Source: Lysobacteraceae bacterium 2PB (lineage in GTDB: Bacteria > Pseudomonadota > Gammaproteobacteria > Xanthomonadales > Xanthomonadaceae). From it: 64,000 bases of DNA. The DNA lies in NCBI GenBank assembly GCA_005502915.1, contig SCMT01000001.1, positions 186,001 through 250,000 of the forward strand. The letters run 5' to 3'. A program made the position numbers and the translations under genes. Positions 31,457 to 41,004 of the stretch are shown here, one piece after another. The notes under the pieces were generated by a model, which was given only the letters and a program-made list of their open reading frames with translations, did no database searches and had not been told where the DNA came from. How positions within the stretch are numbered: position 1 is the first letter of the stretch; the number at the start of each line of letters is the position of its first letter.

Positions 31457-32560
31457 ATGCACACCCTTCGCAACGCCCTCGCCCACCGACGCACCGACCT
31501 CCTCGCCGGCCTCGCCATGCTCGGCCTCGCCTTCGCCGGCAATGCCAGCGCCCAGGCCATGGGCTACGCCGCAGGCACCACCGGCGGCGGCAGCCGCACG
31601 CCCGTCAACGTCAGCACCCCGGACCAGATGCGCGCCGCGATCAACGCCTACAGCGGCAGCGGCGGCCTGGTGCTCAACTACACCGGCCGCTTCAACTACA
31701 GCAGCATCACCGATGTCTGCGCGCAGTGGCAGAAGGCGCCGATCGTCGTCGAGATCAAGGACAAGAGCGACATCACCATCCTCGGCGCGGCCGGCTCATC
31801 GGCGAACTTCGGCATCTTCATCGTCGGCAATTCGAAGAACATCATCGTCCGCAACATGACCATCGGCCTGCTGCCCGGCGGCGAAGGCGCGGATTCGATC
31901 ACCGTCGAAGGACGCGGCACGGGGCGCATCCCGTCGAAGATCTGGATCGACCACAACACGATCTTCGCCTCGCTGACCAAGTGCCCCGGCGCCGGCGACG
32001 CCAGCTTCGACGGCGGCATCGACATCAAGCGCAGCGCGTTCAACGTCACGGTGTCGTACAACCACGTCCACACCTACCAGAAGGTCGCGCTCAACGGCCA
32101 CAGCGACAGCTCGACCGAACACAGCGCCGCGCGGACGACCTACTACCGCAACCGTTTCGAGAACGTGCAGTCGCGCCTGCCGCTGCAGCGCTTCGGCCTG
32201 ACCCACATGGCCAACAACTACTTCGGCAACGCCTCGACCTCGGGCATCAACGTGCGCATGGGCGGCGTGTCGCTGATCCAGGCGAACTACTTCGAGAACG
32301 TCGCCAACCCGGTGACCTCGCGCGACAGTTCGCAGATCGGCTACTGGGACCTGCGCAACAACTTCGTCGGCAGCGGCATCACCTGGACCTCGCCCGGCAG
32401 CGGCGGCGTCAACGCGACCAACTGGCAGACCACGCGCGCGTATCCGGAAGCCCTGCCCTACAGCCTGCAGATCGCCCCGGCCGCGCAGGTGAAGTGCATC
32501 GTGTTCAGCACCGCCGGCGCCAACACCAACCTGGCGACCGCCGCGCCGCAGTGCGGTTGA
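31457..32560 (+). CDS. Secreted pectate lyase, polysaccharide lyase family 1
   Basis: 367 aa. A Sec signal peptide ends at NASA (residue 32). The mature protein is a PL1 right-handed beta-helix: VVEIKDKSDITILG, SKNIIVRNMTIG, KIWIDHNTI, FDGGIDIKRSAFNVTVSYNHVH, and the catalytic-arginine motif VQSRLPLQRFG. PL1 enzymes cleave polygalacturonate by beta-elimination and need calcium; the Asp/Glu ligands fall in the GGIDIK region. Export and family are clear, substrate fine preference is not. GGGAG lies 8 bases ahead of the ATG. Plant-material degradation fits this bacterial group. Confidence 0.92.
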   Translation: MHTLRNALAHRRTDLLAGLAMLGLAFAGNASAQAMGYAAGTTGGGSRTPVNVSTPDQMRAAINAYSGSGGLVLNYTGRFNYSSITDVCAQWQKAPIVVEIKDKSDITILGAAGSSANFGIFIVGNSKNIIVRNMTIGLLPGGEGADSITVEGRGTGRIPSKIWIDHNTIFASLTKCPGAGDASFDGGIDIKRSAFNVTVSYNHVHTYQKVALNGHSDSSTEHSAARTTYYRNRFENVQSRLPLQRFGLTHMANNYFGNASTSGINVRMGGVSLIQANYFENVANPVTSRDSSQIGYWDLRNNFVGSGITWTSPGSGGVNATNWQTTRAYPEALPYSLQIAPAAQVKCIVFSTAGANTNLATAAPQCG

Positions 32561-32577
32561 TGCCGTGATGCGGAAAA

Positions 32578-32607
32578 GCAGACACCCCGCTCACGCGGGG
32601 TGTCTGC
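32578..32607. terminator. Bidirectional terminator between the lyase and a convergent small gene
   Basis: A perfect 13-bp stem (GCAGACACCCCGC with GCGGGGTGTCTGC) with a TCAC loop lies 17 bases after the lyase stop. AAAA precedes it, so on the minus strand it ends in TTTT and serves the gene at 32666-33088 as an intrinsic terminator. Confidence 0.85.
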
Positions 32608-32665
32608 ATGCTCGGGCGGAACGGGTCCGGGCGAGGGCCCAGGCGAGGCAGTCCGCGCGTTGCAT

Positions 32666-33088
32666 TCACTCGTCGCGTTCTGCCGACTTCGCCCGTGCCT
32701 TCGCCTTCACGCCTGCAGACTTTCGTGCCCTGGCCTTCGCTGCCTTGCCGCTCGCCTGCGCATCGCCTGCATCGTCGTCGCGATCAAGCGCGCCATCTAC
32801 CCTGCGGTGCACCGGAAGCTTCACCGGGTTCGCCTGCGCCTTCGCCTCCGCGCGCCTGCGGTGGAAGCGATAGGCCAGCACGCCCGCACCGACCACGCCC
32901 AGGGTGATGGCGAGCGCAGGATTGCGGCGAGCCAGCGTCGTCGCTGCGCGGAGTCCGGTCTTCGCGACGCCGAGCATCGCACCGGCCTCCAGCAGTTTCG
33001 GCAGATTCGACGCGCCCGATCCGAGGGCCTGTCGCGCATGGGTCACGAGGCTCGTGCCTCGCTCGGAAAGACGATCGATGGTGCTCAT
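32666..33088 (-). CDS. Small single-helix membrane protein with basic Lys/Arg/Ala-rich tail
   Basis: 140 aa; ATG 33088 has AGGAGAT 5 bases upstream. Residues 1-45 are amphipathic and polar (MSTIDRLSERGTSLVTHARQ). Residues about 58-72 (NPALAITLGVVGAGVLAY) form one short membrane helix, closed by RFHRRRAEAK. The remainder is very basic and Ala-rich (KAAKARARKSAGVKAKARAK), like the tails of histone-H1-like proteins. I do not recognise a named family. A membrane-tethered polyanion-binding role (DNA, RNA or cell-wall polymers) is conceivable but unsupported. It ends at the bidirectional terminator; the 227 bases upstream to pip show no gene. Confidence 0.65.
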   Translation of the reverse strand: MSTIDRLSERGTSLVTHARQALGSGASNLPKLLEAGAMLGVAKTGLRAATTLARRNPALAITLGVVGAGVLAYRFHRRRAEAKAQANPVKLPVHRRVDGALDRDDDAGDAQASGKAAKARARKSAGVKAKARAKSAERDE

Positions 33089-33315
33089 GGCGATCTCCTG
33101 CGATGGATGGAACAAGCCGCGCCGCATGACGGCAACGACAATGGGTGTCCGCATCGATTGTCGACGCCGTCCGTCTCGACTCAAGTGCATCCACTGTCGC
33201 GAACACACCGGCATTCAGTTTCGCTGCACGGCACGCATGGCGTGCCGTGCTTTTCATGCACGCTGCATGGGGATCGTGAATCCTGCACGGCCATCACGGC
33301 GGCCAGCCCCGCAGA

Positions 33316-34260
33316 TCAGCCCGCGAACTTGTCCGTCGCGCGCACCAGCGCATCGATGTTCTCGGCCTCGAACGCGGAGTGGCCGGACGCGGGCGTGATG
33401 ACCAGTTCGCCAGCCGGCCAGACCTTGTGCAGGTCCCAGGCGTTCTGGATCGGGCAGACCACGTCGTAGCGGCCGTGCACGGTGACGCCGGGGATGTGCG
33501 CGATTTTGTGGGCGTCGCGCAGCAGCTGGTCTTCCACTTCGAAGAAGCCGCCGTTGACGAAATAGTGGTTCTCGATACGGGCGAAGGCGAGCGCGAAGTG
33601 CGCGTCCTCGTGGCCCGCGACGAAGTCCTGGTCGACGTGCAGGAAGCTGGTGGCGCCTTCCCACACGCTCCACGCGCGCGCGGCGGCGAGACGGGTCGCC
33701 TCGTCCTCGCTGGTCAGGCGGCGATGGAAGGCGGAGATGAGGTCGTGGCGTTCGACCGGCGGGATCGCGCCGATGTAGTGCTCCCACGCGTCGGGGAACA
33801 GGCGCGAGGCGCCTTCCTGGTAGAACCATTCCAGTTCCCAGCGACGCAGCATGAAGATGCCGCGCAGGACCAGCTCGGTGACGCGCTCCGGATGCGTTTC
33901 CGCGTAGGCCAGCGCCAGCGTGGAGCCCCACGAGCCGCCGAAGACCTGCCAGCGCTCGATGCCGAGGTGCGTGCGCAGCTTCTCGATGTCGGCGACCAGG
34001 TCCCAGGTGGTGTTGTCGACGAGGTCGGCATGCGGCGTCGAGCGGCCGGCGCCGCGCTGGTCGAACAGGACGATGCGGTACTTCGAGGCATCGTGGAAGC
34101 GGCGCATCTTCGCGCTGCAGCCGCCGCCCGGGCCACCGTGCAGCAGGACGACCGGCTTGCCGTCGGGGTTGCCGCACTGCTCGTAGTACAGGACGTGGCG
34201 GTCGTCGACGCGGAGGGTGCCGGTGTCGAATGGTTCGATCTCGGGATAGAGCGTGCGCAT
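33316..34260 (-). CDS. pip: Prolyl iminopeptidase
   Basis: 314 aa. Alpha/beta-hydrolase of family S33 that removes N-terminal proline from peptides. Oxyanion-hole motif LLHGGPGGG (about 39-47), nucleophile Ser110 in FGGSWGSTLALAYA, and the acid and base in HGRYDVVCP and SGHSAFE. EIEPFDTGTLRVDDRHVLYYEQCGNP is the classical opening of the Xanthomonas-type enzyme. No signal peptide, so cytoplasmic. It is transcribed in the same direction as prmC, 54 bases downstream of it. Confidence 0.95.
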   Translation of the reverse strand: MRTLYPEIEPFDTGTLRVDDRHVLYYEQCGNPDGKPVVLLHGGPGGGCSAKMRRFHDASKYRIVLFDQRGAGRSTPHADLVDNTTWDLVADIEKLRTHLGIERWQVFGGSWGSTLALAYAETHPERVTELVLRGIFMLRRWELEWFYQEGASRLFPDAWEHYIGAIPPVERHDLISAFHRRLTSEDEATRLAAARAWSVWEGATSFLHVDQDFVAGHEDAHFALAFARIENHYFVNGGFFEVEDQLLRDAHKIAHIPGVTVHGRYDVVCPIQNAWDLHKVWPAGELVITPASGHSAFEAENIDALVRATDKFAG

Positions 34261-34314
34261 GGGCGATCTCGGAAGTCGGGGGATGCGAAACGAGCGCGCA
34301 GTGTAGCGGAGGGG

Positions 34315-35148
34315 TCAGCCGGGCCAGCGGCCCGAGGTCACCCGGTCGCGGTCTTCGAGATCACGATCGGTCCTGACCTCATCGAAGCCTGCTGCGTCGA
34401 GGATGGCGCGCACGGCGTCGCCCTGGTCCCAGCCGTGTTCGAGCAGCAGCCAACCGCCGGGGACAAGGTGGCCGGGCGCCTCGCGGGCGATGGTGCGGAT
34501 GGCATCGAGGCCGTCCTGGCCCGAGGACAGGGCCGGCGCAGGCTCGTGGCGCAGGTCGTCGAGGTGCGGGTCGCCCTCGGCGATGTACGGCGGATTGCTG
34601 GCGATCAGGTCGAAGCGTTCGCCAGCCAGCGGCGCCAGCCAGTCGCCCTGGCGGAATTCGACGTTGGCCAGCCCGAGTTCGGCGGCGTTGGCCCGGGCGA
34701 CCTCGAGCGCGCCGGGGCTGAGGTCCACCGCGACCATCCGGGCACGGGGGCGCTCGTGGGCCAGCGCCAGCGCGATCGCGCCGCTGCCGGTGCCGAGGTC
34801 GGCCAGGCGCAGGTCGGCCGTGGCCGGCAGGCGAGCCAGCGCCAGCTCGACGAGCAGCTCGGTCTCGGGCCGGGGAATGAGGGTGTCGGGCGTGACCCGC
34901 AGGTCGAACGACCAGAAGCCGCGTCGGCCGGTCAGATAGGCGACCGGCTCTCCCGCCGCACGGCGCGCCAGCAGGGCGCGGTAGCGCTCGGCATCGGCGG
35001 GGCCGACCGGATCGTCGCGGTGGGCATACAGCCAGGACCGCGACCGGTCCAGAACGTGGGCGAGCAGCAGTTCGGCATCAGCGACGTCCAGTCCGCCGCT
35101 CCGGACGTCGGGAGCCTGCAACAGCACTTGCACGGTGGCGACGGACAT
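34315..35148 (-). CDS. prmC: Peptide chain release factor N5-glutamine methyltransferase
   Basis: 277 aa from ATG 35148. Methylates the GGQ glutamine of release factors RF1 and RF2. An N-terminal helical domain (1-100, with [14 protein letters not shown] and [13 protein letters not shown]) precedes the SAM-binding domain: [15 protein letters not shown] (116-130) and the diagnostic NPPY at 185-188 ([12 protein letters not shown]). In many genomes prmC follows prfA; here its neighbours are pip and, divergently, ahpC. The start region lacks a strong ribosome-binding site. Confidence 0.95.
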   Translation of the reverse strand: MSVATVQVLLQAPDVRSGGLDVADAELLLAHVLDRSRSWLYAHRDDPVGPADAERYRALLARRAAGEPVAYLTGRRGFWSFDLRVTPDTLIPRPETELLVELALARLPATADLRLADLGTGSGAIALALAHERPRARMVAVDLSPGALEVARANAAELGLANVEFRQGDWLAPLAGERFDLIASNPPYIAEGDPHLDDLRHEPAPALSSGQDGLDAIRTIAREAPGHLVPGGWLLLEHGWDQGDAVRAILDAAGFDEVRTDRDLEDRDRVTSGRWPG

Positions 35149-35242
35149 CTCGATTCCGGAGGTCGGGGGCGGGTCCTGCCCTTGATCCGGGCCGGGCGCG
35201 GAAGCATATCGGAAAGGCCGCGACGGGCTGCACGCCCATTTG

Positions 35243-35279
35243 ATAGCCAATGACTATTGATTCAATCGCATCAATTCAT
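35243..35279 (+). promoter_or_regulatory. OxyR-binding site upstream of ahpC
   Basis: Four quarter-sites with exact 7-base spacing match the OxyR pattern ATAG-n7-CTAT-n7-ATAG-n7-CTAT: ATAG (35243), CTAT (35254), ATCG (35265) and TCAT (35276). A candidate -10 TAAACT follows at 35303-35308, putting the site just upstream of the -35 region, as expected for activation. ahpC starts 94 bases on. Confidence 0.75.
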
Positions 35280-35372
35280 TGGCTTGATCGATTGAGCACG
35301 CCTAAACTGAACCCCGTTGCGATTGACGCACCCTCTCATTCCACCCCTTATCCACCACCATCGAGGAACACG

Positions 35373-35936
35373 ATGTCCCTGATCAACACCCAGGTCGTCC
35401 CCTTCAAGGCCACTGCCTTCCACAACGGCGAATTCGTCCAGGTCACCGACGAGACCCTGAAGGGCAAGTGGTCGGTCCTGATCTTCATGCCGGCCGCCTT
35501 CACCTTCAACTGCCCGACCGAAGTCGAGGACGCGGCCAACAACTACGCCGAGTTCCAGAAGCTGGGCGCCGAGGTCTACATCGTCACCACCGACACGCAC
35601 TTCTCGCACAAGGTGTGGCACGAGACCTCCCCGGCGGTGGGCAAGGCGCAGTTCCCGCTGGTCGGCGACCCGACCCACCAGCTCAGCCGCGCCTTCGGCG
35701 TGCACATCGAGGAAGAAGGCCTGTCGCTGCGCGGCACCTTCGTGATCAACCCGGAAGGCGTGATCAAGACCCTCGAGATCCACGACAACGCCATCGCCCG
35801 CGACGTGTCCGAGACCCTGCGCAAGCTCAAGGCCGCCCAGTTCGTCGCCGCCAACCCGGGCCAGGTCTGCCCGGCCAAGTGGAACGAAGGCGCCAAGACC
35901 CTGAAGCCGTCGCTGGACCTGGTCGGCAAGATCTGA
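35373..35936 (+). CDS. ahpC: Alkyl hydroperoxide reductase subunit C (peroxiredoxin)
   Basis: 187 aa from ATG 35373, with GAGGA 7 bases upstream. Typical 2-Cys peroxiredoxin that reduces H2O2, organic peroxides and peroxynitrite. Peroxidatic Cys47 in [13 protein letters not shown]; resolving Cys166 in GQVCPAKW. The usual residue before the peroxidatic Cys is Val (FVCPTE); here it is Asn. [13 protein letters not shown] and the [14 protein letters not shown] segment are conserved. Downstream ahpF gives the reducing partner. Controlled by the OxyR site upstream. Confidence 0.97.
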   Translation: MSLINTQVVPFKATAFHNGEFVQVTDETLKGKWSVLIFMPAAFTFNCPTEVEDAANNYAEFQKLGAEVYIVTTDTHFSHKVWHETSPAVGKAQFPLVGDPTHQLSRAFGVHIEEEGLSLRGTFVINPEGVIKTLEIHDNAIARDVSETLRKLKAAQFVAANPGQVCPAKWNEGAKTLKPSLDLVGKI

Positions 35937-35955
35937 CGCAGTACCGCATCAACGC

Positions 35956-35981
35956 CCGGACGGATCGTGCAGTCCGTCCGG
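35956..35981 (+). terminator. Hairpin after ahpC
   Basis: A 9-bp stem (CCGGACGGA with TCCGTCCGG) with an 8-base loop lies 19 bases after the ahpC stop. No T-run. It could reduce, rather than end, transcription into ahpF; the 290 bases between it and ahpF show no gene or clear promoter. Confidence 0.5.
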
Positions 35982-36273
35982 TGCGTCGCAAGGCCGTTCC
36001 ACCGCTCCACCCCCCGGCATTGCTTCGGCATGCCACCTCCGTGATGCAACCTCCAGGGCTCCCGGCGAACCTCGTTCGCCGGGACCACCCTCCGCCGACG
36101 CCCTGCGTCGTTCGCACCAGCGGCCTGCGCTGCCATCGGGCGCCCTGCCGCACCGTCCTCTTCCGGTGTCGCGAGTCCTTCCCTCTCGCGAATGCGCCCC
36201 TTCCAGACCTCAGGCCGCTGCTGCGAACGCCGTCTCTCTCCTCCCCCATCCGCATTTCCGCGAGGCCCCGGCC

Positions 36274-37869
36274 ATGCTCGATTCCGATCTGAAAGACCAG
36301 TTGCAGGCCTACCTGCAGAAGCTCACCCGTCCGGTCGAACTGATCGCCGCGCTCGACGACGGCGAAGGTTCGCGCGAGTTGCGCGAACTGCTGGTCGAAC
36401 TCACGCAGCTGTCCGACCAGGTGTCGCTGCGCGAGGCGCGCGAACCCGGCGACCGCGTGCCCTCCTTCGCCATCGCCAGCCCCGGCGCAGGGCACGACAT
36501 CTCGCTGCGCTTCGCCGGCACGCCGCTGGGCCACGAGTTCACCTCGCTGGTGCTTGCACTGCTGCAGGTCGGCGGCCATCCGCCCAAGCTCGACGCGGCG
36601 ACGATCGACCGCATCCGCGCGCTGGACGGTGACTATGCGTTCGAGACCTTCTTCTCGCTGGACTGCCACAACTGCCCCGACGTGGTGCAGGCGCTGAACC
36701 TGATGGCGGTGCTGAATCCGCGCATCCGCCACGTCGCGATCGACGGTGCGCGCTTCCAGGACGAAGTCGCTGCGCGCGAAGTGATGTCGGTGCCGGCCGT
36801 GTTCCTGAACGGCGAAGTCTTCGCCTATGGCCGCATGGGCATCGACGAGATCCTCGCCAAGCTCGACGCCAGCGGCGGGGCGCGCGAAGCCGCGTCGCTG
36901 TCGCAGAAGGCCCCGTACGACGTGCTGATCGTCGGCGGCGGCCCGGCCGGGGCGGCAGCAGGCATCTACGCTGCGCGCAAGGGCATCCGCACCGGCATCG
37001 TCGCCGAGCGCTTCGGCGGCCAGGTGCTGGACACCATGGCGATCGAGAACTTCATCTCCGTGCCCGAGACCGACGGCCCGAAGCTGGCGGCCGCGATGGA
37101 GCGCCACGTGCGCGACTACGAGGTCGACATCATGAACCTGCAGCGCGCCGAGCGCCTGCTGCCGGCCGGCGACGATGGTCTGGTCGAAGTGCAGCTGGCC
37201 AGCGGCGCGTCGCTGAAGTCGAAGACCGTGATCCTGTCCACCGGCGCGCGCTGGCGGCAGATGAACGTGCCGGGCGAGGAGCAGTACCGCAACAAGGGCG
37301 TGGCCTACTGCCCGCACTGCGACGGCCCGCTGTTCAAGGGCAAGCGCGTGGCGGTGGTCGGCGGCGGCAATTCCGGCGTGGAAGCGGCGATCGACCTGGC
37401 CGGCATCGTCGAGCACGTCACCCTGATCGAGTTCGACGCGAAGCTGCGCGCCGACGAAGTGCTGCAGCGCAAGCTGCGCAGCCTGCCCAACGTGCGCGTG
37501 ATCGTCTCGGGCCAGACCACCGAAGTGCTGGGCGACGGCCGCAGGGTCACCGCGCTGGCCTACGTCGACCGCACCACCCACGAGGCGCACGTCGTGCCGC
37601 TGGAAGGCGTGTTCGTGCAGATCGGCCTGCTGCCCAACACCGAATGGCTGAAGGGCACGGTCGAGCTGACCCCGCGTGGCGAGATCGTCGTCGACGACCG
37701 GGGCCAGACCTCGCTGCCGGGCGTGTTCGCGGCGGGCGATGCGACCACGGTGCCGTACAAGCAGATCGTGATCGCGATGAGCGAGGGTTCGAAGGCGGCG
37801 CTGTCGGCCTTCGATCACCTGATCCGGCACAGCGCGCCCGTGGAAAGCGCCGTGGCGCAGGCAAGCTGA
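36274..37869 (+). CDS. ahpF: Alkyl hydroperoxide reductase subunit F
   Basis: 531 aa. NADH-dependent disulfide reductase that recharges AhpC. Two thioredoxin-like N-terminal folds carry Cys131/Cys134 ([10 protein letters not shown]); a linker near residue 205 leads to the thioredoxin-reductase-like part with FAD site [12 protein letters not shown] (219-230), redox centre Cys346/Cys349 (YCPHCD), the NAD site [17 protein letters not shown], and [16 protein letters not shown] near the end. Length and order match E. coli AhpF. It acts in the cytoplasm with AhpC. Confidence 0.97.
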   Translation: MLDSDLKDQLQAYLQKLTRPVELIAALDDGEGSRELRELLVELTQLSDQVSLREAREPGDRVPSFAIASPGAGHDISLRFAGTPLGHEFTSLVLALLQVGGHPPKLDAATIDRIRALDGDYAFETFFSLDCHNCPDVVQALNLMAVLNPRIRHVAIDGARFQDEVAAREVMSVPAVFLNGEVFAYGRMGIDEILAKLDASGGAREAASLSQKAPYDVLIVGGGPAGAAAGIYAARKGIRTGIVAERFGGQVLDTMAIENFISVPETDGPKLAAAMERHVRDYEVDIMNLQRAERLLPAGDDGLVEVQLASGASLKSKTVILSTGARWRQMNVPGEEQYRNKGVAYCPHCDGPLFKGKRVAVVGGGNSGVEAAIDLAGIVEHVTLIEFDAKLRADEVLQRKLRSLPNVRVIVSGQTTEVLGDGRRVTALAYVDRTTHEAHVVPLEGVFVQIGLLPNTEWLKGTVELTPRGEIVVDDRGQTSLPGVFAAGDATTVPYKQIVIAMSEGSKAALSAFDHLIRHSAPVESAVAQAS

Positions 37870-38165
37870 ACGTCGGGATTGACCTGTCATGGCGCGTTCG
37901 TCGCCTGCGATGCCAACCTGTCAGAAAGGACAGTACCCGGCATGCGCATGCGTCGTTGAAAGTCGGAGGCGGATTGCACCCGCTTTCGCACGGAATGCGG
38001 CAGGCCGGATGCGCATCGCATGCATTTCGGCCTGAACACCGCGCCGGCCCCTGACGGGACCGGTCCCCGATGCGATGGCGGACGCGCTCATCGCATCGAT
38101 GCGGCCCCGGAGGCCGCGCCATCGGACCGCCATGCGGCGGCCCGCACGTCGAGGAAACTGCGCCG

Positions 38166-39119
38166 ATGAACCTGCGCGACTTGAAGTACCTGGTGGCCCT
38201 CGCCGATCACAAGCACTTCGGTCGTGCGGCAGCGGCCTGCTTCATCAGCCAGCCCACGCTGTCGACCCAGATCAAGAAGCTCGAGGACGAGCTGGGCATC
38301 TCGCTGGTCGAACGCGCGCCGCGACGCATCATGCTCACCCCCGCAGGACGCGACGCCGCCGAGCGCGCGCGCCGCATCGTCGCCGACGTGGAGGAAATGA
38401 AGGAAGCCGCGCGCCGCAGCCGCAACCCCGAGGCCGGCACGGTGCGCCTGGGCATCTTCCCGACCCTGGGGCCCTACCTGCTGCCGCACGTCGTGCCGCA
38501 GGTGCGCAGCCGGTTCCCGGCGCTGGAGCTGCTGCTGGTCGAGGAAAAGACCGAGGTCATCCTGCGCCAGCTGCGCGAGGGCCGGCTCGACGCCGGCGTG
38601 CTGGCGCTGCCGCTGCACGACGAACAGCTGCACGTGGAATCCCTGTTCGAGGAGCCCTTCGTGCTCGCGGTCCCCGAAGCGCACGCGCTGGCCCGCGCGC
38701 CCGGGCCGCTGACGATGCAGGACCTCAGCCAGGAGAGCCTGCTGCTGCTCGAAGACGGCCACTGCCTGCGCGACCAGGCCCTGGACGTCTGCCACATGGC
38801 CGGCGCCGGGGAGAAGTCCGGGTTCCGTGCGACTTCGCTGGAAACCCTGCGGCAGATGGTCGCGGCGAACGTCGGCATCACCCTGTTGCCGGCGCTGGCG
38901 GTGAAACCGCCGGTGGCGCCGGCCCAGCACATCCGCCTGCTGCCCTTCCGCGATCCGCCCCCGAGCCGGCGCATCGCGATGGTCTGGCGACGCAGTTCGG
39001 CGATGGCCGAATTCCTGTCGCGCCTGGCCGAGGTCTTCCGCGCGCTGCCGCCGGGCCTGCTCGATACCGATCACCTGCAGGACACGGCGCCGACGCCGTT
39101 CGTGCACGCGCAGCGCTGA
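38166..39119 (+). CDS. oxyR: Hydrogen-peroxide-sensing LysR-type regulator
   Basis: 317 aa; ATG 38166 has GAGGAA 10 bases ahead. N-terminal LysR helix-turn-helix (MNLRDLKYLVALADHKHFGRAAAACFISQPTLS), then the substrate-type domain. The redox pair Cys200 and Cys209 (GHCLRDQALDVCH) has the eight-residue spacing of E. coli Cys199/Cys208, and HALARAPGPL and ATSLETLRQMVAANVGITLLPALA are conserved. Peroxide forms the disulfide and turns it into an activator, here presumably of ahpC through the site at 35243-35279. The 296-base gap before it has a small CTGTC/GACAG hairpin but no clear operator. Confidence 0.96.
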   Translation: MNLRDLKYLVALADHKHFGRAAAACFISQPTLSTQIKKLEDELGISLVERAPRRIMLTPAGRDAAERARRIVADVEEMKEAARRSRNPEAGTVRLGIFPTLGPYLLPHVVPQVRSRFPALELLLVEEKTEVILRQLREGRLDAGVLALPLHDEQLHVESLFEEPFVLAVPEAHALARAPGPLTMQDLSQESLLLLEDGHCLRDQALDVCHMAGAGEKSGFRATSLETLRQMVAANVGITLLPALAVKPPVAPAQHIRLLPFRDPPPSRRIAMVWRRSSAMAEFLSRLAEVFRALPPGLLDTDHLQDTAPTPFVHAQR

Positions 39120-39210
39120 GCGCGCGGCCGGGCGCAACGGCCGTCCTCCGCGCTATCCTCGACACCGGGCATCGTCGCCCGGCTCCGTCGATCGCAGGAC
39201 ACCGTTCCCC

Positions 39211-39642
39211 ATGCATTCCGAAGGCATGCGTCTCAAAGGTTCGCAGACCGAAGCCAACCTGAAGCTCGCATTCTCCAGCGAGGCCCAGGCCAACCGCCGC
39301 TACCTGTACTTCGCGCAGAAGGCCGACATCGAAGGCCTCGCCGACGTGGCCATGGTGTTCCGCTCCACGGCGGAGGGCGAAACCGGACATGCCCACGGCC
39401 ACCTCGAATACCTCGAAGCCTGCGGCGACCCGGCCACCGGCCTGCCCTTCGGCGACACCGCCAGCAATCTGCGCAGCGCGATCGCGGGCGAAACCCACGA
39501 ATACGCCGACCTGTACCCGGGCATGGCCAAGGTGGCGCGCGACGAAGGCTTCGACGAGATCGCCGACTGGTTCGAGACTCTGGCGAAAGCCGAACGCTCG
39601 CACGCCAACCGATTCCAGAAAGCGCTGAACGAGCTCGGCTGA
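39211..39642 (+). CDS. Rubrerythrin without rubredoxin domain (diiron erythrin)
   Basis: 143 aa. A four-helix ferritin-like diiron protein: [30 protein letters not shown] carries the first Glu (SSEAQ), [18 protein letters not shown] the second pair, [15 protein letters not shown] the third, and [19 protein letters not shown] the last. The C-terminal rubredoxin-type Cys4 iron site of classical rubrerythrin is absent. Such proteins reduce H2O2 or handle iron under low oxygen. It lies 91 bases after oxyR and 48 before a DUF3501 gene, a frequent pair. A TATCCT -10-like element occurs at 39154-39159. Start could also be the ATG at 39226. Confidence 0.88.
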   Translation: MHSEGMRLKGSQTEANLKLAFSSEAQANRRYLYFAQKADIEGLADVAMVFRSTAEGETGHAHGHLEYLEACGDPATGLPFGDTASNLRSAIAGETHEYADLYPGMAKVARDEGFDEIADWFETLAKAERSHANRFQKALNELG

Positions 39643-39690
39643 GCGCGTCGCGCCGGACACCTGCCCGATCCGCCCTCGCCCATCGCGCCC

Positions 39691-40272
39691 ATGCAGCCGC
39701 TCACCCGCGCCGACCTGATGCCGCTGGAGACCTACGCCGTCGAACGCCCGGCGTTCCGTGCGCGCGTGCTGGCGCACAAGCGGGCGCGCCGGCTGTCGCT
39801 GGGGCCGCACGTCACGCTGCTGTTCGAGGACCGGCTGACCATGCAATACCAGGTGCAGGAGATGCTGCGGATCGAGCGCATCTTCGAACCTGCCGGGATC
39901 CAGGCCGAGCTCGATGCGTACAACGCCCTGGTGCCCGGCGGCGGCGACCTGCGCGCGACCCTGCTGATCGAGTATCCGGATGCGGCGCAGCGACGCGAGG
40001 CGCTGGCCTCACTGGGCGGCATCGAGCATCGCGTCTTCGCCGAGGTCGAGGATATCGGCCGCGCGACCACGCATGCCGACGAGGACCTGCCGCGCAGCAG
40101 CGATGCGCGCACCGCCGCCGTGCATTTCCTGCGCTTCGCCTTCACCGCGGACGCGATCGCCGCGCTGCGCGCCGGTGGCAGCCTGGCCTTCGGCATCGAC
40201 GATCCGCGCATGCCGCAGCGCGCCGACGCCGTGCCTGCGCTCCGCGCGGCGCTGCTGCGCGATTTCGACTGA
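39691..40272 (+). CDS. DUF3501 family protein
   Basis: 193 aa. [60 protein letters not shown] is the start typical of DUF3501, a family of unknown function often located beside rubrerythrin and an iron-sulfur oxidoreductase; only the rubrerythrin neighbour is present here. No Cys-based motif, signal peptide or membrane helix is visible. It could assist the rubrerythrin peroxidase system; this is context inference only. Confidence 0.75.
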   Translation: MQPLTRADLMPLETYAVERPAFRARVLAHKRARRLSLGPHVTLLFEDRLTMQYQVQEMLRIERIFEPAGIQAELDAYNALVPGGGDLRATLLIEYPDAAQRREALASLGGIEHRVFAEVEDIGRATTHADEDLPRSSDARTAAVHFLRFAFTADAIAALRAGGSLAFGIDDPRMPQRADAVPALRAALLRDFD

Positions 40273-40282
40273 GCCTGCTGCG

Positions 40283-40930
40283 ATGCCCGCTGCGATGCTC
40301 CGCTGGCTGCTGATCTTCGTCGTCATCGCGGCCGGCGCCTGGTCGCTCGGCGCCCCCGATCCGGTGGCCAGCACGCCGGCCGGCAGCACGCTGCGCGCGG
40401 CCGGCTGTCCCTTGCCCGCACAGCGCGTGGGCGACGATGGCACGCTGCAGAGCGACGCCCCCGGCGGCATGCCGACCTTCATGCTGGGCGACGCCAGCGC
40501 CGAACCGCTGGCCGGTTTCAGCGTCGCCGCGCGCGTGCTGGCACGCGAGGATTACCGCCACGACCGTGAAGCGCGCTACGCGCCGCTCGACCTGGCCCTT
40601 GCGTGGGGCCGCATGCGCGACGACCAGGTGCTCTCGCAGCTGGACATCTCGCAGTCCGGACGGTTCTACCGCTACCGCTGGCAGGGCGAACCGCCGCTGC
40701 CGCCGGACGAACTGATCCGCAGCAGCGCGAACATGCACCTCATTCCCGCCGACGACGCCGTGCGCGCCGCGCTCGACGGCATCGACGCGGACGACCGCGT
40801 GCGCATCGACGGCTGGCTGGTGCAGGTGCGCGCCAGCGACGGCTGGCAGTGGCGCAGCTCGCTCACCCGCGAGGACAGCGGCGCGGGCGCCTGCGAAGTG
40901 GTCTACGTCTGCGCGGTGACGCGCTTCTAG
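40283..40930 (+). CDS. Hypothetical exported or anchored protein
   Basis: 215 aa. An N-terminal hydrophobic stretch (MLRWLLIFVVIAAGAWSLGA) acts as signal or anchor; ATG 40295 is an alternative start. The body has GFSVAARVLAREDYRHDREARYAPLDLALAWGRMRDD and GRFYRYRWQGEPPLPPDEL, then a C-terminal DRVRIDGWLVQVRASDGWQWRSSLTRED. The last part has the look of small secreted proteins of unknown role common in this family. Three cysteines (CPLP near residue 42 and two near the end) may form disulfides. No functional motif recognised. Confidence 0.6.
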   Translation: MPAAMLRWLLIFVVIAAGAWSLGAPDPVASTPAGSTLRAAGCPLPAQRVGDDGTLQSDAPGGMPTFMLGDASAEPLAGFSVAARVLAREDYRHDREARYAPLDLALAWGRMRDDQVLSQLDISQSGRFYRYRWQGEPPLPPDELIRSSANMHLIPADDAVRAALDGIDADDRVRIDGWLVQVRASDGWQWRSSLTREDSGAGACEVVYVCAVTRF

Positions 40931-40948
40931 GGCATGGGCCATGACGAA

Positions 40949-40979
40949 GACGCCCCCCGCGCAGGGCGCGGAGGGCGTC
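40949..40979. terminator. Bidirectional hairpin between convergent genes
   Basis: A 14-position stem with one C-A mismatch (GACGCCC-CCGCGC with GCGCGG-GGGCGTC) and a three-base loop lies between the stops at 40930 and 41005. T-runs are absent. Confidence 0.6.
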
Positions 40980-41004
40980 GGGGCACCGGATGGGGTCGCG
41001 CCGA

